64,000 bases of DNA from Lachnospiraceae bacterium (GTDB taxonomy: Bacteria > Bacillota > Clostridia > Lachnospirales > Lachnospiraceae), in the NCBI GenBank assembly GCA_022790615.1, contig JAAVXK010000037.1, positions 1 to 64,000 of the forward strand, given 5' to 3'. Below, in pieces: positions 41,697-50,329 of the stretch. How positions within the stretch are numbered: position 1 is the first letter of the stretch; each line of letters starts with the position of its first letter. A program made the position numbers and the translations under genes. The notes beneath the pieces are model-generated. The model had not been told where the DNA came from. It saw only the letters and a program-made list of their open reading frames with translations, and did no database searches.

Positions 41697-41725
41697 ATTA
41701 TAACAAATATTATCATATAAGTCTA
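41697..41725 (-). promoter_or_regulatory. Predicted promoter of the ATP synthase operon
   Basis: Minus strand TAGACT (41725-41720), 17-base spacer, TATAAT (41702-41697), inside an A/T-rich gap behind proC, 25 bases before the first atp gene. Confidence 0.7.
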
Positions 41726-41785
41726 TATAAAAAAAAATATTATTCATTTTTTTTTTATATTTTTTTATAATCTTAGCTGTAACGT

Positions 41786-42580
41786 CTATAACTTTGAAGA
41801 CACTTCCGCACATGCTGTCATGGCTTCCATAATGGAGCTCCTGAATCCTGTCTCCTCTAAAACCCGCACGGCCTCTATAGTCGTTCCGGCCGGTGAACAA
41901 ACCATATCTTTAATCTCGGCAGGGTGTCTGCCAGTTTCCATTATCAGTTTCGCCGTTCCATATACCGCCTGAGCTGCAAATTTGTAAGCCTGGGAACGTG
42001 CCATTCCTTTCAGTACGGCCGCGTCCGCCATTGCTTCAATCATCATGGCAACATATGCGGGGGAACTCCCCGAGACTGCTACAACCGCATCCATAATATC
42101 CTCAGACACAGTCTCCACCTTACCGAAGCTGCCCAGTATCTTTGCCGCATATCCCGCCTCAAGTTCGGTGACGTTAGAACCGTAACACATGGCCGTCATC
42201 CCCTCCCCCACGAGCGCGGGAGTATTCGGCATTGTACGTACAATCTTAATATCCCTTCCGAACATTTTTTGTATATTCGCAATACTCTGACCGGCAACTA
42301 TCGATATGACAAGCTTCTGTTCCCCGACAGTATCGGCAATCTCAGAAATTACGCCCGATATGACCTGGGGTTTTACCGCCAGTAAAATCACCTCAGATTC
42401 AAGTACAAGCTCACTGTTATTCGTTGTAGTATGTATTCCGTATTTTTCTTTTGCCGCGGAAAGAGCGGCGCCGCTTTTGTCAGATGCTATTATCTCGTCC
42501 GGTCCAAACATTTTGTTATTCACCAGACCGGAGATAATAGCCTGCGCCATATTTCCGCAGCCTATAAATCCAATCTTCAT
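41786..42580 (-). CDS. proC: Pyrroline-5-carboxylate reductase
   Basis: The last step of proline synthesis: reduces pyrroline-5-carboxylate with NAD(P)H. The 264 residues begin with the Rossmann fingerprint GFIGCGNMAQAI, contain AVKPQV, and the family signature region AVSGSSPAYVAMMIEAMADA. It lies 25 bases after rpiB on the same strand. Confidence 0.96.
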   Translation of the reverse strand: MKIGFIGCGNMAQAIISGLVNNKMFGPDEIIASDKSGAALSAAKEKYGIHTTTNNSELVLESEVILLAVKPQVISGVISEIADTVGEQKLVISIVAGQSIANIQKMFGRDIKIVRTMPNTPALVGEGMTAMCYGSNVTELEAGYAAKILGSFGKVETVSEDIMDAVVAVSGSSPAYVAMMIEAMADAAVLKGMARSQAYKFAAQAVYGTAKLIMETGRHPAEIKDMVCSPAGTTIEAVRVLEETGFRSSIMEAMTACAEVSSKL

Positions 42581-42605
42581 CTGTTTCCTCCAAATATGCG
42601 TATAA

Positions 42606-43037
42606 TTAATCTTCTTCCATCTGTCTTATTCTATTAACATGTCTCTCGTCATTGGAAAATTCCGTATTAAGAAACGTATCGACTATCTTGACGGCAAGCC
42701 CCGGACCGATTACCCTGGCTCCAAGCGTAACTATGTTAGCATCGTTATGCTCCCTCGTAGCCTGCGCGCTGAAAACATCATGGCAGAGCGCCGCCCTGAT
42801 TCCCTTTATTTTGTTGGCGGTTATACCGATTCCGATTCCCGTTCCGCATATGAGAATTCCTTTCTCACATTCCCCGTCAATAATCGCATGTGCAACCTTT
42901 TTCGCATACACCGGATAGTCGCACGAATCCGACGTGTATGTCCCGTAATCCTTGTACTCATATCCCTGTTCCTCAAGATACTTTATTATCTCTTTCTTAA
43001 GTTCCACTCCGCCGTGGTCGCATCCTATCGCTATCAT
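42606..43037 (-). CDS. rpiB: Ribose-5-phosphate isomerase B
   Basis: Converts ribose 5-phosphate and ribulose 5-phosphate in the pentose phosphate pathway. The 143 residues open with MIAIGCDHGGVELKKEI, contain the RpiB active-site Cys region GILICGTGIGIGITANK and LGARVIGPGLA. AGGAGG lies seven bases before the ATG at 43037. In Bacillus the orthologue ywlF also follows ywlE and lies upstream of the atp operon. Confidence 0.96.
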   Translation of the reverse strand: MIAIGCDHGGVELKKEIIKYLEEQGYEYKDYGTYTSDSCDYPVYAKKVAHAIIDGECEKGILICGTGIGIGITANKIKGIRAALCHDVFSAQATREHNDANIVTLGARVIGPGLAVKIVDTFLNTEFSNDERHVNRIRQMEED

Positions 43038-43141
43038 CGCTTTACCTCCTGATTCTGTACGCATATTTATATGCTTTATCTTTTCAATTTAATCCAAGCC
43101 GGCTGATTTTAAAACCATGTCGCTTTAAATTCTTAACAATT

Positions 43142-43666
43142 TCAAGTATTATTATTCCCAATTATACCATCAGAAAATTCATTCTGTCCATTAACAGCGT
43201 CGTCATATTCCTTATTTTCCTTAACAAATAGCTTTTTTACCTCTCTTATGGCGGCGAACATATCCTGAAAACACGCCTCATATATGTCTATCTCCTCACC
43301 GTAAGGGTCAAGCAGTTCGTCATCATTACCTATATATTCTTTAAGGGTATATACGCTTCCCCCAAATCCGTAATCCTCAATTATTTTAAGCTTCTCAGGA
43401 AACGTCATGGTAAGTACAAGAACACGTTCCGCAAGTTCGGCGGCATCAAGCTGGACCGCCGATTTTGATACCGTTTCCATTCCATGATTATACAATATCA
43501 TCTCCGCTTTCTGGTTATAAGGCTCCTCAAAAAGGACCACAAGACCTCTTGACACTACCTCACAGCCAATCTTTTCATCACCAAAGGCATATCTGAAAAT
43601 TGTCTCCGCCATCGGACTTCTGCAGGTGTTATCTTCCCCCACAAAAATGACTTTATCATATTTCAT
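43142..43666 (-). CDS. YwlE-like low-molecular-weight phosphatase homologue lacking the usual Cys
   Basis: A protein of 174 residues with the fold signature of low-molecular-weight protein-tyrosine and arginine phosphatases: DNTCRSPMAETIFRYA after the first strand, and DPYGEEIDIYEACFQD near the C-terminus, where the general-acid Asp of the DP motif is kept. In active enzymes the P-loop is C-x5-R, usually CTGNTCR; here it reads GEDNTCR (residues 10-16), so Gly stands at the nucleophile position. The second Cys and the Arg remain. The C-terminus is longer than usual and Asn-rich. It starts three bases after tsaC, as YwlE follows YwlC in Bacillus. It may be a non-catalytic binding protein or use another residue. 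Confidence 0.82.
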   Translation of the reverse strand: MKYDKVIFVGEDNTCRSPMAETIFRYAFGDEKIGCEVVSRGLVVLFEEPYNQKAEMILYNHGMETVSKSAVQLDAAELAERVLVLTMTFPEKLKIIEDYGFGGSVYTLKEYIGNDDELLDPYGEEIDIYEACFQDMFAAIREVKKLFVKENKEYDDAVNGQNEFSDGIIGNNNT

Positions 43667-43669
43667 CAA

Positions 43670-44734
43670 TTAATACCTTCCTTCCACATGTATAACCTTA
43701 TGACCGGCGGCTTTTAATAGCCTGTTCATAATCGCATCGCCTAACCTGTCGCTCTTAAAGCTTTCAACATATATATACTTTATATTGTATTCATCCATAC
43801 GCCTTAATACTGAATATAATTGTCTTGCCACCGATTGTTCATCCTGCCTTGTCCCCATACACACAACCCTGCATCCTGAGTATGCATGCCGGTTTTCTTC
43901 CGTCGTAATTACCGCCGTCTCGTGAGGGTCATGCCCGCGCGCAAGTTCATTTATCTTTTCAATGACATTGTCAGTATTTCCTGTAACGATTACCATGTCT
44001 CCCTTAGGGGCATAATGCCTGTACATCATTCCCGGAGCTTTTGGTTTCATCCCCTCAGAAACTCCCGCATCAAGCGTGGGATCTCTTTCAATCTCACCGA
44101 CAACTTCTTTTATCATCTCAGTAGTAATATATCCAGGCCTTAACAACACGGGCACCGCCGCGCTCAAATCAATTATAGTGGACTCAAGGCCGATATCAAC
44201 CGCACCGCCGTCTATAACGGCGTCTATCTTTCCATCCAGATCCTGAAGCACATGACCTGCCATAGTAGGACTCGGCCTTCCCGAAGAGTTGGCACTGGGC
44301 GCCGCGATTGGCACCCCAGAAGCATTTATCAGCCTTAATGCATCTTTGTGAGACGGCATCCTTACTGCAACCGTATCAAGCCCTCCCGTAGTCTCGTCCG
44401 GCACTATAGATTTTTTCTTAAGTATCATAGTAAGAGGCCCCGGCCAAAACCTGTCCGCCAGCTGAATCGCAGCGTCCGTAACTCCTTCTGCAACCTCATA
44501 CAATCCTTTCATATCGCATATATGGACAATAAGCGGATTGTCAGAAGGCCTTCCCTTTGCAGCATATATCTTTTTTGATACGTTGGCGTCAAGCGCGTTA
44601 CCTCCAAGTCCGTATACGGTTTCCGTAGGGAATGCAACAAGACCGCCCTTTTTTATAATTGCGGCGCATTCCTTAATAGCATCAAGTTCTTCCCGCCCTG
44701 TCAGTTCTTTCATGCTGAATACTTTTGTTTTCAT
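43670..44734 (-). CDS. tsaC: Threonylcarbamoyl-AMP synthase (Sua5 type)
   Basis: Makes threonylcarbamoyl-AMP from threonine, bicarbonate and ATP for the t6A37 modification of tRNAs that read ANN codons. The 354 residues contain the YrdC domain (about 1-210: GGLVAFPTETVYGLG, KGRPSDNPLIVHI, PSANSSGRPSPT) and the additional C-terminal Sua5 domain (about 230-350), so it is the long Sua5 form (YwlC). It is the first gene of a minus-strand group with the YwlE-like gene, rpiB and proC. Confidence 0.95.
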   Translation of the reverse strand: MKTKVFSMKELTGREELDAIKECAAIIKKGGLVAFPTETVYGLGGNALDANVSKKIYAAKGRPSDNPLIVHICDMKGLYEVAEGVTDAAIQLADRFWPGPLTMILKKKSIVPDETTGGLDTVAVRMPSHKDALRLINASGVPIAAPSANSSGRPSPTMAGHVLQDLDGKIDAVIDGGAVDIGLESTIIDLSAAVPVLLRPGYITTEMIKEVVGEIERDPTLDAGVSEGMKPKAPGMMYRHYAPKGDMVIVTGNTDNVIEKINELARGHDPHETAVITTEENRHAYSGCRVVCMGTRQDEQSVARQLYSVLRRMDEYNIKYIYVESFKSDRLGDAIMNRLLKAAGHKVIHVEGRY

Positions 44735-44799
44735 AACGATATTACCCGGTCCTTACACAACACTGTGCATTATTAATATAACGTCATACTTAACACATT

Positions 44800-44834
44800 G
44801 TTTATAAAAGCGATTATAAAACGCTTTTATAAAC
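44800..44834. promoter_or_regulatory. Perfect 13-bp inverted repeat between tsaC and cwlD
   Basis: GTTTATAAAAGCG (44800-44812) and its exact complement (44822-44834) enclose nine bases in the divergent promoter region. It may be an operator for a dimeric regulator. No regulator is known. Confidence 0.5.
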
Positions 44835-45020
44835 AAAATTATCTTTTTATTAAATATAACGTATCTTTTATAACATATAATACATCATTTTGCAGAATTC
44901 GTCTAGTGTGCTGTACCGCGCCCCAAACTAAAAAGGCCGCAAAACGGCCGAAAACGTGCATAAATATTATCCGGATTAATATTTATATAATAATAAACTA
45001 TTTTCCAGCAAGGCTAATCT

Positions 45021-45731
45021 ATGATTAAGGTTATCAGAAAACAAAAAACAATACTTCCACTTATAATCATCGCATTTTTACTGTCAATATGTATTTTCAA
45101 GGAACCCTATATTGCAATCCTGAACACATTACTGCCATCAAGAAACTCCGGAATTACTATTGCCATCGACCCCGGCCACGGAGGTTACGACCCCGGAAAA
45201 GTCGGAGTGAACGGTACTCTTGAAAAAGACGTTAACCTTGCCATATCGCTTCATCTGAAAGATTGTCTTGAACAGATGAATTACAAAGTCGTACTAACGC
45301 GTTCAACTGACACCCACTTATACACCGAAGGATGCAAAAGCAAAAAAACCGACGACCTTAACCACCGTATAAGCATAATAGAAGACGCTTCCCCGGTTGT
45401 CGCCGTAAGCATACACCAAAACAGTTTTCAGGACAGCACAGTATCAGGCGCACAGGTATTTTATTATAATGACGCCGGAACGTCAAAACTCCTTGCCGAC
45501 AGCATACAATCATCACTGATATTCGCACTGGACCCATCTAACAGCCGCGTGGCCAAGGCGAATTCAAGTTACTATATGCTGAAAAACACAAGCTGTCCCA
45601 CCGTAATTGTCGAATGCGGCTTTTTAAGCAACCCTGCGGAAGAGGTCCTGTTAACTACCGAACACTATCAAAAACAGACCGCGCAGGCCATATGCAACGG
45701 AATCATTACATATATCAGATCAAGCCATTAA
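45021..45731 (+). CDS. cwlD: N-acetylmuramoyl-L-alanine amidase (amidase_3, CwlD-like)
   Basis: A cell-wall hydrolase of 236 residues that splits the bond between muramic acid and L-alanine with a zinc ion. A membrane segment (about 13-30) anchors it outside. The amidase_3 domain shows IAIDPGHGGYDPG (His ligand), the Glu in NGTLEKDVNL, SIHQNSF (second His) and the catalytic Glu in VIVECGFLSNPAEE. Length and single-domain form match CwlD, which in spore formers helps make cortex muramic lactam; spore formation here is not shown. AAGG lies seven bases before the ATG. Confidence 0.92.
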   Translation: MIKVIRKQKTILPLIIIAFLLSICIFKEPYIAILNTLLPSRNSGITIAIDPGHGGYDPGKVGVNGTLEKDVNLAISLHLKDCLEQMNYKVVLTRSTDTHLYTEGCKSKKTDDLNHRISIIEDASPVVAVSIHQNSFQDSTVSGAQVFYYNDAGTSKLLADSIQSSLIFALDPSNSRVAKANSSYYMLKNTSCPTVIVECGFLSNPAEEVLLTTEHYQKQTAQAICNGIITYIRSSH

Positions 45732-45760
45732 CTAGAGCGTGTTTGAAAATTGCTTTCTGC
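45732..45760 (+). repeat. Dispersed 29-bp repeat, copy 1
   Basis: The 29 bases beginning CTAGAGCGTGTTTG and ending GCTTTCTGC start directly after the cwlD stop. They recur exactly at 62287-62315, and the first 20 bases recur with one change at 61132-61151 on the minus strand. Confidence 0.9.
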
Positions 45761-45813
45761 CAGATGCGTTTCACACTTTGTGGGAGATTTGTGCCAAATG
45801 AGGAAAGCGCTTA

Positions 45814-47529
45814 TCAAAGCGTTTCCCTGGCATTGATATAATTCGTTACAATGTTCCACACTTCGCTCTTTTCAAATCCGAGTCTCCAGAAAGATACGTT
45901 ACGTATGCCGCCGCCCGTTACCACCTTTAGTTTTTCCTCCAGGGAGCGCTCGTCCTCAAGCCATATTTTGTTCGTCGCGTCTCCCTCATTATATTGGGCA
46001 TAATATTGTCCGGTCACATCATCCCATACAGGTTCCAGTTTCCTGTCGCTAAGCAGACTGTCAGCGCCCGGCATACTGTACGCTGCCGTCTCAATAGTCT
46101 GTGCCTCGGTCCCCTCATTTTTTACAGTCCACAACCTGGTATAGAATGGAAGCGCCATAATAACCTGTTCAGGCGCGACCTTTTCAATTATGCCTGACAC
46201 AGCGTCTTTCACAAAACCTATAGACGAAACAGAACCTGCCTCCGGGCTGCCCGAATAATGTTCATCATACGCCATAATAACAACATAATCGGCTACCCTG
46301 CCCTGTTCTTCATAATCATAATACATCCTGTACTCTACCGGTACATAATTATTGATTGACAAAACAATACCGTTATTCCTGCATCTTACTGACATTTCCC
46401 TTACAAACTGAACAAAGTCCTCCCCTGCTTCTTTCGGTATGTTCTCAAAATCTATATTAATGCCGTCAAGGTCATACTCGATGGCAAGACTGACAAGCTT
46501 ACTTTGCAGCTTCTCTCTTGACGTCATATTGGAAAGTATGACGGACATGTCTATCTCTTTGCTAAAATCGTCGCAAAGCCCCCATACCTCTACTCCGGCC
46601 TTGTGGGCTCTCTGAACATATCGCTCGCTTGCCAGCGAGCTTATGCTGCCGTCGTTGTCGCTTATCTTGAACCAGGTCGGTGAAACCGTATTCACTCCCT
46701 TGCTATTGTTGAGAAGGGTAAGCAGGCCCTCATTCGCCTGGTTGTTCGTAACCTGATGCCACGCCATACATATATCATAATCCTTTTTTATATGCGTCCA
46801 CTGGGGTTCTGAATATTCTCTGTCGACAACTTCGTAATTACTCTCTTCAATTCTCTTGTTTGCGACATACCCTATAACCCCGTCAACTGTGATAACTTTC
46901 GTATACCCCCCGCTTATCTCCTCGTCCATTCCAATGCAGGTAAGCTTGTCACCCTTATTGAGATTAGCAATTATTGGACTTTTATTCGTATCCTCATATC
47001 GTAGCACCGTCTCTTTCCTGACATGTGTAACAAGCCTGTTAACACCCCAGTCATAAGTAATAACTATCCTGTTAGGATTTTCATATGCCGTATATTCTAT
47101 ATTACTGTATTCTTTCACGAACGGAACCGCCACATAAGGCTGTTCCCCAATTATACGTACGGGCACGTAATCCAAAGCCGTACTGTTCTTGTTAAATATG
47201 TACTCCATGCTCTCCGCCGCCGCCTTTACAACTCCGTCCGGCTTAGTATACAGCAGCATGGATGAAGACTTATCCCAATAAAAGCCTTTATTAAAGTTAT
47301 CCTTAACCATCGACAGGCTCAGATATGGGACTCCCTCAATATAATATCCCCTTTCTTCCGAATATCCGTCCTGCATAAGAACCGCCATCTCGTCACCGGA
47401 GACCGAAAAATATTCACCCAGCTCCATAACCTCTTTGCTGGGAGCATATTTATATGCCAAAAGCGCTGCAATCAACGCTATTACTATCACAATTACGCTC
47501 GCCGATATCAATTTCATTTGTCTAGTCAT
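45814..47529 (-). CDS. Membrane-anchored GH18 family protein (YaaH/YdhD-like)
   Basis: A surface protein of 571 residues. One membrane helix (about 6-26) is followed by a region like the N-terminal domain of copper amine oxidase (about 60-170: VPYLSLSMVKDNFNKGFYW, YVPVRI, IVITYDW) and an SH3-like domain (about 175-230: PIIANLNKGDKLTCIG, GVIGYVANKRI). The GH18 barrel (about 250-560) has the catalytic motif DGINIDFE with acid Glu362. It likely cuts or binds glycan strands in the wall, as spore-germination YaaH proteins do. GGAGG lies eight bases before the ATG. Confidence 0.9.
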   Translation of the reverse strand: MTRQMKLISASVIVIVIALIAALLAYKYAPSKEVMELGEYFSVSGDEMAVLMQDGYSEERGYYIEGVPYLSLSMVKDNFNKGFYWDKSSSMLLYTKPDGVVKAAAESMEYIFNKNSTALDYVPVRIIGEQPYVAVPFVKEYSNIEYTAYENPNRIVITYDWGVNRLVTHVRKETVLRYEDTNKSPIIANLNKGDKLTCIGMDEEISGGYTKVITVDGVIGYVANKRIEESNYEVVDREYSEPQWTHIKKDYDICMAWHQVTNNQANEGLLTLLNNSKGVNTVSPTWFKISDNDGSISSLASERYVQRAHKAGVEVWGLCDDFSKEIDMSVILSNMTSREKLQSKLVSLAIEYDLDGINIDFENIPKEAGEDFVQFVREMSVRCRNNGIVLSINNYVPVEYRMYYDYEEQGRVADYVVIMAYDEHYSGSPEAGSVSSIGFVKDAVSGIIEKVAPEQVIMALPFYTRLWTVKNEGTEAQTIETAAYSMPGADSLLSDRKLEPVWDDVTGQYYAQYNEGDATNKIWLEDERSLEEKLKVVTGGGIRNVSFWRLGFEKSEVWNIVTNYINARETL

Positions 47530-48089
47530 CCATCATACCTCCGTCGTAAGATGATACTCTTAACCGTTAAGTCGGATTATAACATAATATCCCGAAAAAG
47601 TAAAACGCCGGACTGCGCCTGACATAAACTTTGCATATTTGCAACTTTTTTACAATCATGGGCGGCAGCCCGGCATATTCGTTATACGTTTTCAGGTACA
47701 TTGTTACTTTAATTATGGCATTACTAACACACTGTTTTTACAACAGTTACTTTAAATAACATTTTTGTGTTTCGTGTCCATGTTATTTATATTATAATAT
47801 TATAGATACAGTAATTTTATGTTACCCATGGCAAGGTACAAGCTGTGGTGTATACATTCCACGGGCCGTTTTCCACCCCCAATGCGTTATTATTAATACA
47901 AAAGTACCTGCAGACTAATGAACTTATCATGGCGAAAAAAATAAACAAATAATTAACCTGATTAATTTACAATTGCATACAATATACTATTCCCGTATTC
48001 CGGTTACAAATGCTGATTATCATGAAACAGTTTCATCGATTATCAGAAGAATTAAGATATACCCAAGGAAACGTTGACTAAAACATTTC

Positions 48090-48236
48090 CGTCGCCGGAT
48101 TTGTGCTGCCAAACGCAAGTTTTCTTACAAATCCGTGTGCATACGCTGCAGGCTCTTAGAAGCAGTAGTTAAATCAGCGCTTCTAAAAGATAAACTTCCC
48201 TCACGCCTCCTTTCAAAAGAAGCACTTTTGTATTAC
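48090..48236 (-). ncRNA. Possible small RNA upstream of mecA
   Basis: Downstream of the minus-strand promoter the sequence can form the stems TTAGAAGC/GCTTCTAA (48156-48186) and CGGATTTGT/ACAAATCCG (about 48092-48134). AGGAGG at 48206-48211 is followed by no usable start codon (GTG is one base away). No known RNA family is recognised. The ends are approximate. Confidence 0.3.
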
Positions 48237-48242
48237 GATTTT

Positions 48243-48271
48243 ATTATAACCTTAACGTTTTATTATTTCAA
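48243..48271 (-). promoter_or_regulatory. Minus-strand sigma-A promoter with no gene downstream
   Basis: TTGAAA (48271-48266), 17-base spacer, TATAAT (48248-48243). It reads away from mecA into gene-poor DNA. Confidence 0.6.
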
Positions 48272-48360
48272 TATACGATATTAACAAAATAATATATTTG
48301 TTTTTGTGTGACTGTCCAGTATTTATAAATTTTTTCTTATATTTGGATTGTTTAATGGTA

Positions 48361-48389
48361 TTGACTTTATGCTAATAATAAATTATACT
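48361..48389 (+). promoter_or_regulatory. Predicted sigma-A promoter of mecA
   Basis: TTGACT (48361-48366), 17-base spacer, TATACT (48384-48389). Transcription should start near 48396, at the beginning of the ATTTATATAATAATA motif. Confidence 0.75.
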
Positions 48390-48427
48390 TTCATATATTT
48401 ATATAATAATAAAAAGGAGTGGCTGAA

Positions 48428-49231
48428 ATGAAAATAGAAAAAATTAGCGAAAATCAAATACGTTGTACATTAAGCCACCAGGATTTGGTTGACAGAGAAC
48501 TGAAAATCAGCGAGCTTGCATATGGAACCGAGAAAGCCAAAGCCCTTTTTCGAGACATGATGCAGCAGGCTTCATATGAATTCGGATTTGAGGCCGAAGA
48601 CATTCCTATAATGATAGAAGCCATCCCAATTTCACGCGAGACCCTGATTCTCATAATAACAAAGGTCGAAGACCCTGATGAACTTGATACAAGATTTTCA
48701 AAATTTTCGTCTGAAAAGAATGATGGCGAGGAGTATTATGATGATGCCGAAGATTTTACAGAGCAGCTTCTTGACCGTTTCAACGAACTTTCAGGTATAA
48801 TAGAAGATTCCGAAGACGAAAACACCGACGCTGAATCCTCAGCGCACACAGATTCCGAAGACGAAAAATTGTCCTTATCAGACTTGCTAAAATACCCTGA
48901 CAAGAACAAAAATGCTGCGGACAATAGTAACTCCGGAAAGCTTGTCAAAATCTTTTCATTCGATTCCTTAAATAATGTGACAAGGTTTGCGGCCAATGTT
49001 TCTAATATATATGATGGTAAAAACAGCGTTTACAAGAATCCTGTCAATTCAGCATACTATCTCGTAATGAAAAACACGTGTCTGACTCCCGAGGAATTTG
49101 CGTGTGTATGCAATCTTGCTTCAGAATTCGGTCATGCCGAGAGAACTACTTATGCAACGGCATTCCACTACAACGAACATCTGGAGCCCATCATAAAGAA
49201 TAATGCGCTTCAGATACTCGGTAATCTGTAA
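48428..49231 (+). CDS. mecA: MecA-family adaptor protein
   Basis: An adaptor of 267 residues that brings substrates to the ClpC/ClpP protease. The N-terminal domain (1-85: MKIEKISENQIRCTLSHQDL, ELAYGTEKAKALFRDMMQQA) is the substrate-binding part. An acidic linker (about 95-170, rich in Glu/Asp/Ser) leads to the C-terminal ClpC-binding domain (about 172-260: VKIFSFDSLNNVTRFA, YYLVMKNTCLTPEEF). The ATG at 48428 has AAGGAG eight bases upstream; a GTG nine bases earlier is too close. Confidence 0.94.
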   Translation: MKIEKISENQIRCTLSHQDLVDRELKISELAYGTEKAKALFRDMMQQASYEFGFEAEDIPIMIEAIPISRETLILIITKVEDPDELDTRFSKFSSEKNDGEEYYDDAEDFTEQLLDRFNELSGIIEDSEDENTDAESSAHTDSEDEKLSLSDLLKYPDKNKNAADNSNSGKLVKIFSFDSLNNVTRFAANVSNIYDGKNSVYKNPVNSAYYLVMKNTCLTPEEFACVCNLASEFGHAERTTYATAFHYNEHLEPIIKNNALQILGNL

Positions 49232-49296
49232 GGGGTATTTCGAAATAGCGCAAAGTACATTTTCTATCTTCAAAATATAAGCGTATGTATAATTCA

Positions 49297-49320
49297 CGGG
49301 GCTGTCATCAGACAGCCCCG
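49297..49320 (+). terminator. Terminator-like hairpin behind mecA
   Basis: CGGGGCTGTC-ATCA-GACAGCCCCG, a perfect 10-bp stem with a 4-base loop. A T-run follows only 18 bases later. Confidence 0.65.
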
Positions 49321-49373
49321 CTTCATACACAGATTATTTTTTCATACAAGAATCATATATTTTCTGTAGTCGC

Positions 49374-49583
49374 TTATTTTTCCTTGTTTGCAAGATATTC
49401 ATTAATTCTTGTAACAAGCTCGTCCGAATCAAGACCATGAACCATTGCCGCCTGCTCAAGCGACTCACCCTGAGCGGAAGGGCATCCGATACAATGCATT
49501 CCCGCTGCCATAAGAATCGGCGCTATTGTCGCATCTACAGCAAGAATATCTGCAATAATCATATCTTTATTAACCTCTGTCAT
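49374..49583 (-). CDS. DUF1858 redox-disulfide domain protein
   Basis: A protein of 69 residues. The pattern MIIADILAVDATIAPILMAAG followed by MHCIGCPSAQGESLEQAA and ELVTRINEYL is that of DUF1858, a small domain with a Cys-x2-Cys pair (CIGC) often linked to hybrid-cluster proteins and anaerobic redox metabolism. GGAGG lies eight bases before the ATG at 49583. It stands alone between mecA and the ABC operon. Confidence 0.88.
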   Translation of the reverse strand: MTEVNKDMIIADILAVDATIAPILMAAGMHCIGCPSAQGESLEQAAMVHGLDSDELVTRINEYLANKEK

Positions 49584-49666
49584 GTTTTTTACCTCCATAA
49601 TGTGTAATTCTATCAGAGTTACAGTATAAATCAATCATACCTGCAAGTCAAGCCTGAAAAACACTC

Positions 49667-50329
49667 TCAGCTATGCTGCATGCTTTTCGAACAGTCCCCG
49701 GAAGACGGAACTATGGCTCCCTCGTCTATCTCATATTTCCTGTCACAGATATACTCTATATCCTTTTCATTATGCGACGCCATTAAAATAGTTTTACCCT
49801 TTGATTTTTCACCGACAAAGATATCCCTCATTTTAAGCAGCATTTTTTTATCTATTCCATTGAAAGGCTCGTCAAGAATTAATATATCCGGGTCCTCCAT
49901 CAGTGCCTGTGCGAGCCCAAGCCGCTGTCTCATTCCCAGCGAATATTTCTTCACATTTTTTTTATTCTCCGGATCCAGACCGGCCAGATTCATATAATAG
50001 TATATCTGTTCTTTTGAAATTTTACTGCCGGACCCGGACAGTAATTTCAGGTTTTCATAACCGCTCATATACGGAATGAAGCCCGGTGTTTCAATAATGA
50101 TTCCCGTTTTTTCAGGAAATTCCATATCTTTTCCTATACGCTTTCCATTCACCTTTATCTCTCCGGTAAACATAGTGTTAAATCCACATATGCACTTCAT
50201 GAGCATTGTCTTACCGGAACCGTTTGCGCCTACCAGCCCGACAGCCTCGCCCTCTTTAATTTCAAGCGATACATTAGCAAGTATTTTATACTTATTAATT
50301 ATAAGCGACACATTTTTTACCTCTATCAT
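49667..50329 (-). CDS. ABC transporter ATP-binding protein
   Basis: A 220-residue ATPase with Walker A GANGSGKT (about 35-42), signature YSLGMRQRLGLAQ, Walker B DILILDEPFNGID and the switch His in MASHNEKD. The form fits ABC-2 type exporters of bacteriocin-resistance or immunity kind. Its ATG overlaps the permease stop (ATGA). It is the last gene of a four-gene operon: lipoprotein, permease, permease, ATPase. Confidence 0.94.
   Translation of the reverse strand: MIEVKNVSLIINKYKILANVSLEIKEGEAVGLVGANGSGKTMLMKCICGFNTMFTGEIKVNGKRIGKDMEFPEKTGIIIETPGFIPYMSGYENLKLLSGSGSKISKEQIYYYMNLAGLDPENKKNVKKYSLGMRQRLGLAQALMEDPDILILDEPFNGIDKKMLLKMRDIFVGEKSKGKTILMASHNEKDIEYICDRKYEIDEGAIVPSSGDCSKSMQHS

Larger units (their letters stand above)
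47530..48360. other. Long A/T-rich intergenic region with possible RNA genes
   Basis: No frame of useful length or ribosome site with a start codon was found in these 830 bases. The plus strand has TTGTGT-N17-TATATT near 47768-47796. The minus strand has a good promoter at 48243-48271, with two stems downstream. The stretch 47880-48060 shows nothing clear. Confidence 0.5.

Noticed and set aside
47820-48236. tmRNA, RNase P RNA or SRP RNA in the long gap before mecA
   Set aside because: The conserved cores (CCA end with tag frame, GAAAGTCC, GGAA-loop of SRP RNA) were not found on either strand.
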